From assembly GCA_964547995.1 (NCBI GenBank), contig CAZJRB010000005.1, positions 1-64,000 on the forward strand: a stretch of DNA of 64,000 nucleotides, given 5' to 3'. Numbering within the stretch: the stretch's first letter is position 1; each line of letters begins with the position of its first letter. This document shows positions 50,589-59,667 of this stretch, piece after piece. Origin of the DNA: CAZJRB01 sp964547995 (GTDB lineage Bacteria > Planctomycetota > Planctomycetia > Pirellulales > Thermoguttaceae). Both the position numbers and the translations under genes were made by a program. The notes beneath the pieces were generated by a model. That model was not told where the DNA came from. It was given only the letters and a program-made list of their open reading frames with translations, and did not search any database.

Positions 50589-51719
50589 ATGACTTCTCGT
50601 CCCACCCGCATTCGTTCTTGCGCCGATCCTTCTTCATGCAGGTCGGCCGGCTTCACTCTGGTTGAATTGCTTGTCGTGATTACGATCATCGCAATGATCA
50701 TTGCGTTGTTGATACCGGCGGTCCAGGCGGCACGGGAATCGGCCCGTTGCGCTCAGTGCATCAGCAACTTACACGAGTTGGCAGCGGGCGTGCTTCAACA
50801 CGTCGAGAAACACGACCAGTATCCGACCGGTGGGTGGGGTTGGCACTGGGTGGGCGATCCCGACCGCGGTTTCAAGAGAGACCAGCCGGGCGGATGGTTT
50901 TACAATATCCTGCCTTACATCGACCAGAAAGACGTGTACGCCTGGCCGGACGACAACGATCGCGACACCCTTACTGCGCACCAATTGACGCGTGCCAACG
51001 AATTGATCCGCACGCCGCTGAAGATTGCGAACTGTCCCAGCCGGCGTCGTACGGTCTCGTATCCCAAGCCCGCTCATGGCGATACCTGCCAGGGAAAGGG
51101 CCCGTGTTGGGCCGCCTACAACGCTGCCGAGAACGATCCGGCAACCAACGTAGCGGCCAGAACCGACTATGCCATCAACGCCGGCAGCCAACCGTGCAAC
51201 GGGGTCATCCCGGGCCCGGGCAGCTTGAGCGAGGGTGACAACTGGCTCCCCTGCGACAAGTACGATTCCAGTTACGCCGGCGACGTCTGCGTGAAGCGCG
51301 GCAGTTGTCTCGGCGAGTGTTGGCCGACGATGCTGGCGCACGACGGTCTTTCGTACCAGCGGAGTGAAGTGCGTCCCACCCTCGTCCGCGATGGCGACAT
51401 GTGTACGATCATGCTCGGCGAGAAGTGCCTCATGCCCGAACACTACTACAACGGCGAGGATCTGGGCGACAACGAGAACATGTTTACCGGCTACAACCAC
51501 GACGTTTTCCGCTGCACGGCGTACGTGCCGCAACTGGATCGCAGCGGTGGAGACGAGGACGTGCTCTGGCGGCGCTTCGGCAGCGCCCATCTCTCCGGTT
51601 GCCATTTCGCGTTCTGCGATGGCCGCGTTAAGAAGCTCCGCTTCAACATCGACGCAGAGACGTTTCGGCACCTTGGCAGTCGCGACGGCGGCGTACCCGT
51701 CGACATGATGCAATTCTAG
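50589..51719 (+). CDS. DUF1559 protein with type IV pilin-like N-terminus
   Basis: 376 aa. A short basic leader ends SAGFTLVELLVVITII, the prepilin cleavage/methylation site, and the first helix runs to about residue 50. The DUF1559 body follows, with QCISNLHELAAGVLQHVEKH, TGGWGWHWVGDPDRG and the C-terminal FGSAHLSGCHFAFCDGRVKK. These proteins are greatly expanded in planctomycetes and are thought to form pseudopilin-like surface fibres. The body is rich in Cys (at least ten), unlike its neighbour. The start at 50589 has an AAGAGGTG site. The stop codon TAG is shared with the repeat element that begins at 51718. Confidence 0.88.
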   Translation: MTSRPTRIRSCADPSSCRSAGFTLVELLVVITIIAMIIALLIPAVQAARESARCAQCISNLHELAAGVLQHVEKHDQYPTGGWGWHWVGDPDRGFKRDQPGGWFYNILPYIDQKDVYAWPDDNDRDTLTAHQLTRANELIRTPLKIANCPSRRRTVSYPKPAHGDTCQGKGPCWAAYNAAENDPATNVAARTDYAINAGSQPCNGVIPGPGSLSEGDNWLPCDKYDSSYAGDVCVKRGSCLGECWPTMLAHDGLSYQRSEVRPTLVRDGDMCTIMLGEKCLMPEHYYNGEDLGDNENMFTGYNHDVFRCTAYVPQLDRSGGDEDVLWRRFGSAHLSGCHFAFCDGRVKKLRFNIDAETFRHLGSRDGGVPVDMMQF

Positions 51720-51832
51720 GCTTTGTCTCAAAACCCGTACGATGGCCTTCCAAGGCCGTCGCTGTTGTGCTTCCCGACGGCCTTGGAAGGCCATCGTACA
51801 ACTTATCCACACACCTTTTGAGGCAGAGCCTG
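51718..51832. repeat. MITE-like element, 115 bp, long form
   Basis: AGGCTTTGTCTCAAAACCCG at the left, CTTTTGAGGCAGAGCCTGG at the right, arms GTACGATGGCCTTCCAAGG and its inverse. It begins within the stop codon of the DUF1559 gene, and its long hairpin probably serves as the transcript end. Confidence 0.85.
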
Positions 51833-51970
51833 GTGCTCCGTCTGAGAATCCGTAGGACGGCCCTCCGAGGCCGTCCATTGCTGGTCAGTCTTGCCGTGAA
51901 AACACAGGCTCGACGGCCTCGGAGGGCCGTCGTACCATCTGCAGATGACTTTTCAGAGAAGGTCCAGGCA
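51833..51970. repeat. Related inverted-repeat element in tandem
   Basis: Ends TCTGAGAA and TTTTCAGA with arms GTAGGACGGCCCTCCGAGG and CCTCGGAGGGCCGTCGTAC. A divergent member placed directly after the previous element. The remaining 51971-52166 holds the leader of the next gene, with GGGAGG before its ATG. Confidence 0.75.
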
Positions 51971-52166
51971 TGCATGAACACACCTTACCCCCCTATGCTG
52001 GCCGTGGCGAATTGCCCCTTTCGTGTTAAAGACCTCCAATAATTCGCGCCGCAAACCCCTGTTCACAAAGGCAGTTTTCTCCTATCATACACTATAGGAA
52101 CAGGTGTGGAGGTCTGCCCGCACCCTCTTTTCTCTGTCTCAATTCTTTTGTGATGGGAGGTGTGTC

Positions 52167-53597
52167 ATGTCTACTCATTCATCCTCGCGGCGGCCACATT
52201 CCGGCTTTACGTTGGTCGAGTTGTTGGTGGTCGTTACGATCATTGCGATTCTTATCGCGTTGCTGGTGCCTGCCGTACAAGCCTCTCGCGAATCCGCGCG
52301 CCGGGCCCACTGCAAGAACAACGTCAAACAGATTGCTGCGGCCATGATCCAGCATCAAGTAGCGCTGGAGCGGTTTCCTTCCGGCGGGTGGGGTCCCCAC
52401 TGGGTCGGCGAGCCGGAACGGGGAACCGGCCCCGATCAACCCGGCGGCTGGATTTTCAACATCCTCGAGTACCTCGAACAGGATGACCTGCGCAACACCG
52501 GGGCGGGATTGTCCGGCACCGCCCGCAACGACGCGATTGCCACGCGGCTCCAGACGCCCCTGCCGGTGTTTCGCTGTCCCACCCGGCGCCCCGTCGACGG
52601 CTACATGGATCTGAACGACGCCTACTACCGTACGGCGACGTCGGGCGGCTTGACGGTCCCCGCGGCCGGTCGGAGCGACTACGCCGCGAATTCGGGCGAC
52701 GCCAGTCTGCGCATTTATCTCACCGAGATTGCCCACCTCCTCGACCCCTATGTTTACGACGACGGCAGCAGCCACGATGGGATTCAGGATGGGCCGTGGA
52801 TTGCCTATCGTGGGTTTGGCGGCTTTCCGATTGCCGCGATCGGCTTTCCTGCCCTTCCAATCGCCTCTGCTGCCCTCGGTGTACCGGGCGACGATCACGG
52901 CGACATCACCGTCCACGCCGATGGAACGCTCACGATCGACGGCGAGAGGATTCTCCCGGGGCTCCTCATACCGGAAATCGCGCTTGGCAGTATCCATACT
53001 CACGGTTACAAGATCTACGTGTGCCACGCGCCGCCGGGGAACCCTGAAAACGAGTTCACCATCGAAGTCGACATCAACGCAGTCAAGACACACCTCGACC
53101 ACCATCCCGACTACTTGGGGCCGTGCGACAGCACCACGATCGATGCCATGAAAGAGCCGACGACCCTTGCCGACGGCGACGACCCCAATTTCCCCTGGGG
53201 CGATTCCAACGCCTACAATAGGGGGGTTAGCGGTCAGCGGTCCAGCACTTCGATGGCGGGCGTTCTGGACGGCGCTTCGAACACGTACCTGTGCGGCGAG
53301 AAGTACGTGGCTGCCGACCATTACGGAACGGGAAGGGATCCGGGTGACAACCTGAACATGTACGTCGGCTTCAGTAACGACAACCATCGCTGGACCCATC
53401 CCAGATTGGCTCCGCCGAAGCAAGATCGCCGCGGGGTGGTCAACCCCTTGGGTTTCGGCAGCGCCCACGCTGCAAGCTTTCACATGGCCTTTGGCGACGG
53501 ATCGGTCCACCCGATCAGCTACAAGATTGACCCGAACATCCATCGCTACCTGGGATGCCGCGACGACGGCCAGAGAATCCCCCAGGATGAATGGTAG
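52167..53597 (+). CDS. DUF1559 protein with type IV pilin-like N-terminus
   Basis: 476 aa. Leader MSTHSSSRRPHS then GFTLVELLVVVTIIAILIAL (prepilin site and helix). The body has CKNNVKQIAAAMIQHQVALE, SGGWGPHWVGEPERG and the C-terminal GFGSAHAASFHMAFGDGSVHPI. It is about 100 residues longer than the preceding paralogue because of an extra middle segment (about 180-340, including DDGSSHDGIQDGPWIAYRGF). Same proposed fibre role. GGGAGG stands seven bases before the ATG. Two repeat elements separate it from the other DUF1559 gene, so they may be transcribed separately. Confidence 0.88.
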   Translation: MSTHSSSRRPHSGFTLVELLVVVTIIAILIALLVPAVQASRESARRAHCKNNVKQIAAAMIQHQVALERFPSGGWGPHWVGEPERGTGPDQPGGWIFNILEYLEQDDLRNTGAGLSGTARNDAIATRLQTPLPVFRCPTRRPVDGYMDLNDAYYRTATSGGLTVPAAGRSDYAANSGDASLRIYLTEIAHLLDPYVYDDGSSHDGIQDGPWIAYRGFGGFPIAAIGFPALPIASAALGVPGDDHGDITVHADGTLTIDGERILPGLLIPEIALGSIHTHGYKIYVCHAPPGNPENEFTIEVDINAVKTHLDHHPDYLGPCDSTTIDAMKEPTTLADGDDPNFPWGDSNAYNRGVSGQRSSTSMAGVLDGASNTYLCGEKYVAADHYGTGRDPGDNLNMYVGFSNDNHRWTHPRLAPPKQDRRGVVNPLGFGSAHAASFHMAFGDGSVHPISYKIDPNIHRYLGCRDDGQRIPQDEW

Positions 53598-53619
53598 GCC
53601 GGCGGCATGATGCGACCCA

Positions 53620-53802
53620 ATGTCGTTTGCTACGAAGAAGACACCCCCCCTGGGGGTCGTCTACGAGTTTTTGGGCCGCGGATCGCTTTGCCAGGTCGTC
53701 ATTACCCGACAGGACCAACCGGTCGGTATAATCAGTCGCAGGACGCTCTTGCGGTGGTTCCGCAACTCGATGGTCGGCCGGAAAACCCTTCAGCCGGTGT
53801 AG
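53620..53802 (+). pseudogene. CBS-domain-like remnant
   Basis: The frame contains GRGSLCQVVITRQDQPVGII followed by SRRTLLRWFRNSM. This resembles the end of a CBS module in signalling proteins (a value/Gly-Ile-Ile-Ser-Arg strand and a LLRWF helix). The beginning does not look like protein, and the rest of the domain is missing, so it is probably a relic. Weakly supported. Confidence 0.35.
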
Positions 53803-54558
53803 CCGTTACGGTTGTCCTGCGGTTTCACGGTCGTTGGTCCTGCGAGTCTGACAAGTACACGATCTCGGCGCGTTATCTTGACCTTGGCAGTTTTGGTGCT
53901 GGCGCCGATTTACCCTGCCGGGGTAGCCGACGCCGTCAGACATGATGCCCGAGGGGCGGCACGGCCGATAAGACTGCTAGCAACATTGAAGAAGGGGACG
54001 GGTCGTTTTTTCGTTTGGAGACGACGGGAGCACGAACGCATTCTTCCCGAAAAATCGCCTCATCCCCCCTTTCTAATATTCTCGCGAAAGCCGTTCCCAC
54101 CACCCCTGGACACCCGCCATGTACGTCAAGCTTATTGCCTGCGTCCTTGCCTGGGCCTTCTTCGCCGTCGCTGTGCTGGCATGTCGGATCGCGGTCTGCC
54201 AGCGGCGGCAGCAGCGCGAGATGGCGCCGCAATGGGGAAGGGTCGATGGAAGGCATCCCATCCCGGCGTGGCACGTCACGCACGCAGCACACACTCCCCA
54301 TGCTCAGTCTCGCGTCCGCGAAGTGCGGCAAGTGCGAGTCCGCGGATCTCCGGGCAGTTGGTAGTGACGCCGGTGCCGCTGCCGAACGGAGCGGCCGCAC
54401 CCGGACAGTATTGCGTATGCCCGCAAAACCGTAACCGCAAAACCACAAAGCCGCGACCGCTGATCGCGCCGAAGCGCGACTGCCGGTCGCGGCTTTTTGT
54501 CATGGCAAGACATTGCTGCAACCAGAGTAACGGGCTCCATGCGCCGTCCGCTGCACGA
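53803..54558. other. Intergenic region, no convincing gene
   Basis: A frame at 54119-54364 begins with a membrane-helix-like segment (YVKLIACVLAWAFFAVAVLA) but has no ribosome-binding site and a low-complexity tail. A longer overlapping frame is a shadow of the next gene. A TAAAGCC-type repeat lies at 54445. Confidence 0.4.
54445..54500. repeat. CAAAGCCGCGACCG inverted-repeat element, copy E
   Basis: Arms CAAAGCCGCGACCG and GGTCGCGGCTTTTTG; short form of the 12691 family. It lies 58 bp past the stop of the - strand giant and could act as its terminator. Confidence 0.7.
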
Positions 54559-57500
54559 TCACTTGTCCCGCCTCGCCACCATGTCTTGCGACTTTGCCGG
54601 GAACACTACCCGGAAACCGACGTTGTAAACCGGCTTGTACGGCTCGTAGCGCCATCGCGAAGCCGAAGTGGCAAACCGCATCAGGTCGTTCCAGGAGCCG
54701 CCGCGGACGACCTTGGGCCCGGGTGTGGCCGGGTTGTCGCGGCCGTCGGCTGCGTTGTAGGGATACGGCTTGTAGGTGCTCAAGCACCATTCGGCCACGT
54801 TGCCGTGCATGTTGTACAGGCCCCAGGCGTTCGGCGCGAACTGATCGCCCTTCGCGGTGAAATGGACGCCGTCGTTGTAGCCGTCTTCGGCTCGGCCGTG
54901 GTTCCATCGGCGGGCGGATTCGTCGGCGATGTTGCAGAAGGGCTTCATGCTTTTTGAATAGACGCCGACGTTGTACGGCGTGGCAGTCCCCGCGCGGCAC
55001 GCCCATTCCCATTGCGCTTCGGTCGGCAGCGTGCATCGCGTGCCCGTCTTCTCGGAGAGCCAGCGGCAGAAGGCCATCGCGCGGGGCCAGTTGATGCGCA
55101 CAACGGGTAGCTCGGGAGTGTCGATTGCGGTGCCGCGTCGCGAGCGGTCCTTCCAACGCTCGTTGATCACGCCGCTATTGTGTTCCGGATCGAACAGCGC
55201 GTATTGCCCGTTGGTCACCTCGAACCGGCCCATGTAGAAGGGTTCCTTGATTTCGACGACGGCCTGGCGGTTTTCGTCGGGGAAGCCGAGGTGGTCGCCG
55301 AGAACGAACTTCCCGGCGGGCACAAGCACAAACGGCATCATCACGTCGCCGCCGAGATCGAGGACCTTTTCGACGGCGCCGGCCCGTTCGGCGGCCGCCT
55401 GCTGCATCGCGGCGGCCTGCTCGGCCGCGAAGGGCCAGCCGGCCAGCTTCACCGGCGCGGGCGGCTTGGGCATCGGCTTCGGCGGCTCGAACTTTGCCAC
55501 CGGCGGCAGCGGCGCCGGATTCTCGTCGCGGTCGTCGATGTTCGCGTACAGCTTCTGATACTTCACCCGGCGGTCCACCTGGTCGTCCTTCGGCGGGCGG
55601 TGGCTCTCGCGCCAGTTAACCGGGTAAGGGATATTGTAGTCGATCCAGGTATAGAGCCGCTCCCACTCCTCCGGCGTCAGCGTCACGTTGTAGTGTCCCT
55701 TCTTGAGCATCTGGACGAGCGTGCTGGTATCGGCCTCGTATTCGGCCGGCTTGGGCATGTGATAATCGCCCTCGTAGCCGGGCCGGCGGACGTACTGCTG
55801 CATGGCAATGTAGGCCGGGCTGTAGTGCGACTTCAAGACGTCGCGACTCTTCCGGGCCGTCGGATCGGGTTGGGGGATGTCGTGGAAACGTTTCGCGCGG
55901 AGGTCGATCAGCGTGGCTGCGTCGTCGAGAGGTTGTGACGCTGTGGGTTTCGCCGCGGACGGCACACAGAGTGTGCCTGCTACTTTGTAGGGTTTGCCGT
56001 TGTGGCAGCCGGCGCAGCGGCGGTCGAGCACCGGCTGCAGCTCGCGGTCGAAGCTGAACCCGCGGGTCGGGCCGTGCCACGGCTCGATCTCCGAGGGGCG
56101 CCGATCGACGCCGGCCGTGTTGTACTGGCCCGGCGGCACGTCGTTCTGCTTCTCGTGGCACCCAATGCACGAGAGCACCTCGCCCGGCATGGCCGTGAAC
56201 CAGCTCCGCATGATCTGCTGTGCCTTGCCTTCTTCGTCCAACGGCTGGACGAAGATGGGCGTGTTCGCCGGCACGCGGAACATCGCCGAACCGTCTTCCC
56301 GGACGGGCACAGTGCCGTGGATTTTCTTCACGTCCCAACCGCCTTCGAGCGACGACGCCCGGGTGTCGCCGTTGCCGGCATAGCGGAAATGGTGCGAGCC
56401 GATCCGCAGCCGCTTGATCGAGCCGCGGGGGAAGTCCTTCAACCCGGGGCCCTGGTAGATGTCCGGAAGATAGACGACGGCGTCCTTACAGCCGGGGTGG
56501 ACCCGATCCGGGATGATCGGCGGTACCGACCGCCGCACGATCGGGATCGGCGTCATGTAGCCGCCCCCCAGGATCGGCGTGATGTTGTCGTAGATGTCGG
56601 CCAGGCACAGGTCCCACGTCGACCAGGAGTGCTCCTTCATACAAACGAGGAAGTACCTTCCGGCCCCGAGGTTGGTGCCGGGCTCGGCCAGGGGATAGGG
56701 GGCGGCGAACTTCGGCCAGACGCGCGTGACCAGTTGATCGAGCATGGTCGGCTCGACGGTCTTGCCGTAGCCGGGGATCTTTTGCACGGCCCCGTCGGCC
56801 TCGTGCCGCCCCTTGGCCGGATCGAGCAACAGAAACTCGCCCACCCGGGCGACCCCGTGGTGGCCGGAGACGATGCACGAGATCATGGTCGGGTGGCCGG
56901 GGATCGGCCGCGGCCAGTACGAGGCATTGGGCCAGTACGAGTTGCTGCCGTAATACTCCATCTGCCCGGTCCCGTCGGGGTTCATCCGGAACAGCAACCG
57001 GCTGAAGTAGTGGGGCGTGTCGGTGTATTCCCACCGGGTGTAGAGCACCCGCCCGTCGTGCATCACGGTCGGGTTCCAGTCGTGGTCCTGGTCGAAGGTC
57101 AGCCGTCGCTCGTTTTCGCCGTTGGCGTCGATCAGGTGGAGGTTCCCGACGTTCCCCCCGCCCGTACACGGGACCGCTTGCTCGCAGGCGTTGCTGACGC
57201 AGACGATTTTGCCGCTGGGGAGATAACAGGCGTCGTAATGCTTTACGGGGCAGTCCTTCTTGGTGACCTGCCGCAAGTTGCCGCCGTCGATGCCGATCTC
57301 GTAGATGTGCGAACCGTCGGAGAAGAGGACCTTCTCGGCGCTGAAGTGGAGGTCCATGTCGCTGATCTGGCCTTCATGGATGACGGTGATTTCGCCGTCG
57401 GGTTTGACGGGTGAAAGGACGACCATTTTTTCGCCGATGCGGTTTGCCCCGCCCCAGTTGCTGCCGAACCGGGGGCTGCCGTAGGCCAGCAGGAGCTTGT

Positions 57501-59451
57501 CGAATTTCAAGAGCGGGTTGGCCAGCAGGATTTCCCGCCCGGCCTCCTCGATTTCCTTCGCCAGCGAGGCGGCGACCTCGACCGCCCCCGGTCGGCCGGC
57601 GACTGCGAGGCCGAGAATCTTGACAACTTTCTTCTCCATCTCGGCGATGTGTTTGAGATGCTTGCCGGCTTCGGGGTAGCGATTGCCGAACGTCTCGCGC
57701 TGGTCGTCGACGGCAAGCCGCATCGAGCGGACCTTGGCGGCGACCGCGACGGTGTCGTCGAGCGCGGCGAGCCGGTAGTAGAGCTTGCGGAGTTCTTCGA
57801 CGCCGAGTTCGGGCGCGAGTCCGCCCTTCACTTTCTCCACAAGGGCGACGATCTTCGGTTGGATCCCCGCCAGGACCATGGCCTTGATCCCTTCCGCTTC
57901 GGCCAGGTTCTTTTCAAGTTGCTCCAGCCGCTTCTTGATGGCCGCCCGGTAACGCGGCGCGAGATACTCGTCGGCGTGGCCGGGGAACCAGCCCTCGACG
58001 GATCGGGCGCGGGGTTGATAGCCCCAGATGCCGTCGTCGCGCTCCCAGCGTATCTGTGCCCGGGAGACCGGATCGGCGAACATGGCATCGACCTGATCGG
58101 CCAGTTCCTCGCGGCGTTTGATGCGCTGATTGATCTGACCGGCGCCGAGCCGGTTGGATTGCGGCTGCGGCTGAAAGTAGAATCGCCGCCGGCCCTCCTT
58201 GTCTGGACTCAACTCCATCAACGCCTGGCAATCGCCCGACACCTCGCTGATCTCGGAACCGCTGCCCTGGAGCGCAAACCCCCGCTGGACCTTGTGGTTG
58301 CGGCGCGCGGGCAGCCATTGAAGACGGCCGCCGTCGGCATGAAACTGTACGACCAGCCCGCGTTTTCTCTCGAGCGGGACGGTGAACCGCGCCGGACGGC
58401 ACAGATAGATCAGGCTCTTCTCGTCGGCCCCGCCGCACCCCTTCAGATCGTGGATCTTCCCGTCGACCAGGTCTTCCCGCTTCTCCCAGCGGATCTTCTT
58501 GCCGTCGGCGGTGGTGTACGTCTTCGCCAGGTCGATCTTCGTCGCCTCTTTGAGTTCCTTGTAGATCGGGTCCCTGCGGCCGATCGGCCCCAGGATGTGC
58601 CAATCGCCGAGGATTGCGCTGTCGGCATAGGTGGCCATTCGGTCGCGGGCGAGTTCCCACCGCTGGAGTTCCTCGCGGGCGGCGATCATGGTTTCGTGCA
58701 GCGTTTTCTTCTTCTCGAACTCGGGTTTCTTCGGCAGTTTTGCATAGGCCTGGCGGACGGCGATCTCGTCGGCTGAGCGGGCGAGCACGTCGTCCTTGGC
58801 GCCGAGGACTTCAATCTCGTTGACGCACGCGCTGCTCGTGGCTTTGCTCTTCTTTTTGCCGGGGTCGCCGGCGGCCGTCTTGTAAGTCCGCCAGAAACGG
58901 AACTCAACCCAATCGACGTTCTCGGCCAGCGGCCGGCCGTGGTCGTTCACGAATCGGCTTTCGAAGCCGCCGCGGTCCGGGCCGATCACCGTGTCGCCGG
59001 TCGTCAGGTTCGGCTCCTTGGGGAAAGCCGGTTGCTTGCCCGGCGTCTTGGCGTTGTTTGCCCAGCGGACCTCGTAATCCTGGTTCGCCCGGCTGTCGCC
59101 GTTGAAACTGAATACGGCGATTTCCCGGATCGTCTTCGGCTCGCCGAGATAGAAGGTTGCCACGGTCGGCTTGCCATTGACGCCCAGGTGTCCTCTTCCG
59201 CGGTATTCCCCGGCGCTGCCGTCGGCAAGGCGTTCGACCGGCGACGGCCTACGATCGAGCAACAGGCCCACTCCGCGGCGCCCGAGCAGATTTCGATCGG
59301 CCTGCGAGCGGATCTGCTTGTCGAGTTTCGCGAACCCGTCTTCGGAGTTTTCCCAGCTCCGGGTCTTCATCTTCGCCCCGGCAAGGGCCGGCGACGCGGA
59401 AACGGTGAAGACGACCAAGATCGCAACGGACAGAGCGACTTGCTTTCGCAC
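54559..59451 (-). CDS. Giant exported cytochrome: HzsA-like propeller, two heme sites, SUMF1 domain
   Basis: 1630 aa. Parts: signal peptide (about 1-25, ALA-G); a discoidin-like beta domain (about 60-185); helical regions; a coiled-coil block (about 440-690); a PD40-like propeller (about 700-900, ANGENERRLTFDQDHDWNPT); an HzsA-related segment; heme motifs CIGCH (about 1094) and CAGCH (about 1144); a Pro-rich hinge; and a C-terminal SUMF1/formylglycine-generating-like domain (about 1370-1620, FVLVPAGKFVLGDHLGF, LPTEAQWEWACRAG, NVAEWCLS). The SUMF1 part has VVRGGSWNDLMRFATSASR where active FGE has its catalytic Cys pair, so it is probably a binding module. The start is GTG 59451 with AAGGAG seven bases before it. 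HzsA similarity does not imply anammox; such paralogues are common in planctomycetes. A redox role in the periplasm is inferred. Confidence 0.75.
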   Translation of the reverse strand: MRKQVALSVAILVVFTVSASPALAGAKMKTRSWENSEDGFAKLDKQIRSQADRNLLGRRGVGLLLDRRPSPVERLADGSAGEYRGRGHLGVNGKPTVATFYLGEPKTIREIAVFSFNGDSRANQDYEVRWANNAKTPGKQPAFPKEPNLTTGDTVIGPDRGGFESRFVNDHGRPLAENVDWVEFRFWRTYKTAAGDPGKKKSKATSSACVNEIEVLGAKDDVLARSADEIAVRQAYAKLPKKPEFEKKKTLHETMIAAREELQRWELARDRMATYADSAILGDWHILGPIGRRDPIYKELKEATKIDLAKTYTTADGKKIRWEKREDLVDGKIHDLKGCGGADEKSLIYLCRPARFTVPLERKRGLVVQFHADGGRLQWLPARRNHKVQRGFALQGSGSEISEVSGDCQALMELSPDKEGRRRFYFQPQPQSNRLGAGQINQRIKRREELADQVDAMFADPVSRAQIRWERDDGIWGYQPRARSVEGWFPGHADEYLAPRYRAAIKKRLEQLEKNLAEAEGIKAMVLAGIQPKIVALVEKVKGGLAPELGVEELRKLYYRLAALDDTVAVAAKVRSMRLAVDDQRETFGNRYPEAGKHLKHIAEMEKKVVKILGLAVAGRPGAVEVAASLAKEIEEAGREILLANPLLKFDKLLLAYGSPRFGSNWGGANRIGEKMVVLSPVKPDGEITVIHEGQISDMDLHFSAEKVLFSDGSHIYEIGIDGGNLRQVTKKDCPVKHYDACYLPSGKIVCVSNACEQAVPCTGGGNVGNLHLIDANGENERRLTFDQDHDWNPTVMHDGRVLYTRWEYTDTPHYFSRLLFRMNPDGTGQMEYYGSNSYWPNASYWPRPIPGHPTMISCIVSGHHGVARVGEFLLLDPAKGRHEADGAVQKIPGYGKTVEPTMLDQLVTRVWPKFAAPYPLAEPGTNLGAGRYFLVCMKEHSWSTWDLCLADIYDNITPILGGGYMTPIPIVRRSVPPIIPDRVHPGCKDAVVYLPDIYQGPGLKDFPRGSIKRLRIGSHHFRYAGNGDTRASSLEGGWDVKKIHGTVPVREDGSAMFRVPANTPIFVQPLDEEGKAQQIMRSWFTAMPGEVLSCIGCHEKQNDVPPGQYNTAGVDRRPSEIEPWHGPTRGFSFDRELQPVLDRRCAGCHNGKPYKVAGTLCVPSAAKPTASQPLDDAATLIDLRAKRFHDIPQPDPTARKSRDVLKSHYSPAYIAMQQYVRRPGYEGDYHMPKPAEYEADTSTLVQMLKKGHYNVTLTPEEWERLYTWIDYNIPYPVNWRESHRPPKDDQVDRRVKYQKLYANIDDRDENPAPLPPVAKFEPPKPMPKPPAPVKLAGWPFAAEQAAAMQQAAAERAGAVEKVLDLGGDVMMPFVLVPAGKFVLGDHLGFPDENRQAVVEIKEPFYMGRFEVTNGQYALFDPEHNSGVINERWKDRSRRGTAIDTPELPVVRINWPRAMAFCRWLSEKTGTRCTLPTEAQWEWACRAGTATPYNVGVYSKSMKPFCNIADESARRWNHGRAEDGYNDGVHFTAKGDQFAPNAWGLYNMHGNVAEWCLSTYKPYPYNAADGRDNPATPGPKVVRGGSWNDLMRFATSASRWRYEPYKPVYNVGFRVVFPAKSQDMVARRDK
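55961..55989. repeat. Repeat end inside the cytochrome coding sequence
   Basis: GGCACACAGAGTGTGCC is a perfect hairpin, and GAGTGTGCCTGCTACTTT matches the inverted ends of the 43943 element and the 16695 copy. It is read through in frame and encodes part of the segment KVAGTLCVPSA just after the second heme motif. Confidence 0.65.
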
Positions 59452-59667
59452 GGTACAACTCCTTCGCGGCGGGCCCCGGCAATCCATTCCAACACTGTTC
59501 AGAGCTTTGAGAGCCAAATCGCCGGGTAATCATTTTGGGGGGAGGGCGTAGTGGCAGGATCAGCTTCTATTGTAGCAGATTCGCGAGAGAAAATGCAAGT
59601 TGGAGGCCTCCCAATCTGGCAGAATACCGCGCTGGTATGGTAGGATCGGTAGAGAGGAGGACCACCC

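Noticed and set aside
53812..54957. 381-aa + strand frame downstream of the second DUF1559 gene
   Set aside because: Its second half overlaps the cytochrome gene on the other strand and the first half is low-complexity with no start signal.
56002..57414. 470-aa + strand frame over the giant cytochrome
   Set aside because: Shadow; the - strand carries the heme and propeller motifs.
54559..59451. Hydrazine synthase (anammox) gene
   Set aside because: Only part is HzsA-like and it is fused to other modules. No hzsB/C, hydrazine dehydrogenase or other anammox genes are in the window; such paralogues occur in non-anammox planctomycetes.
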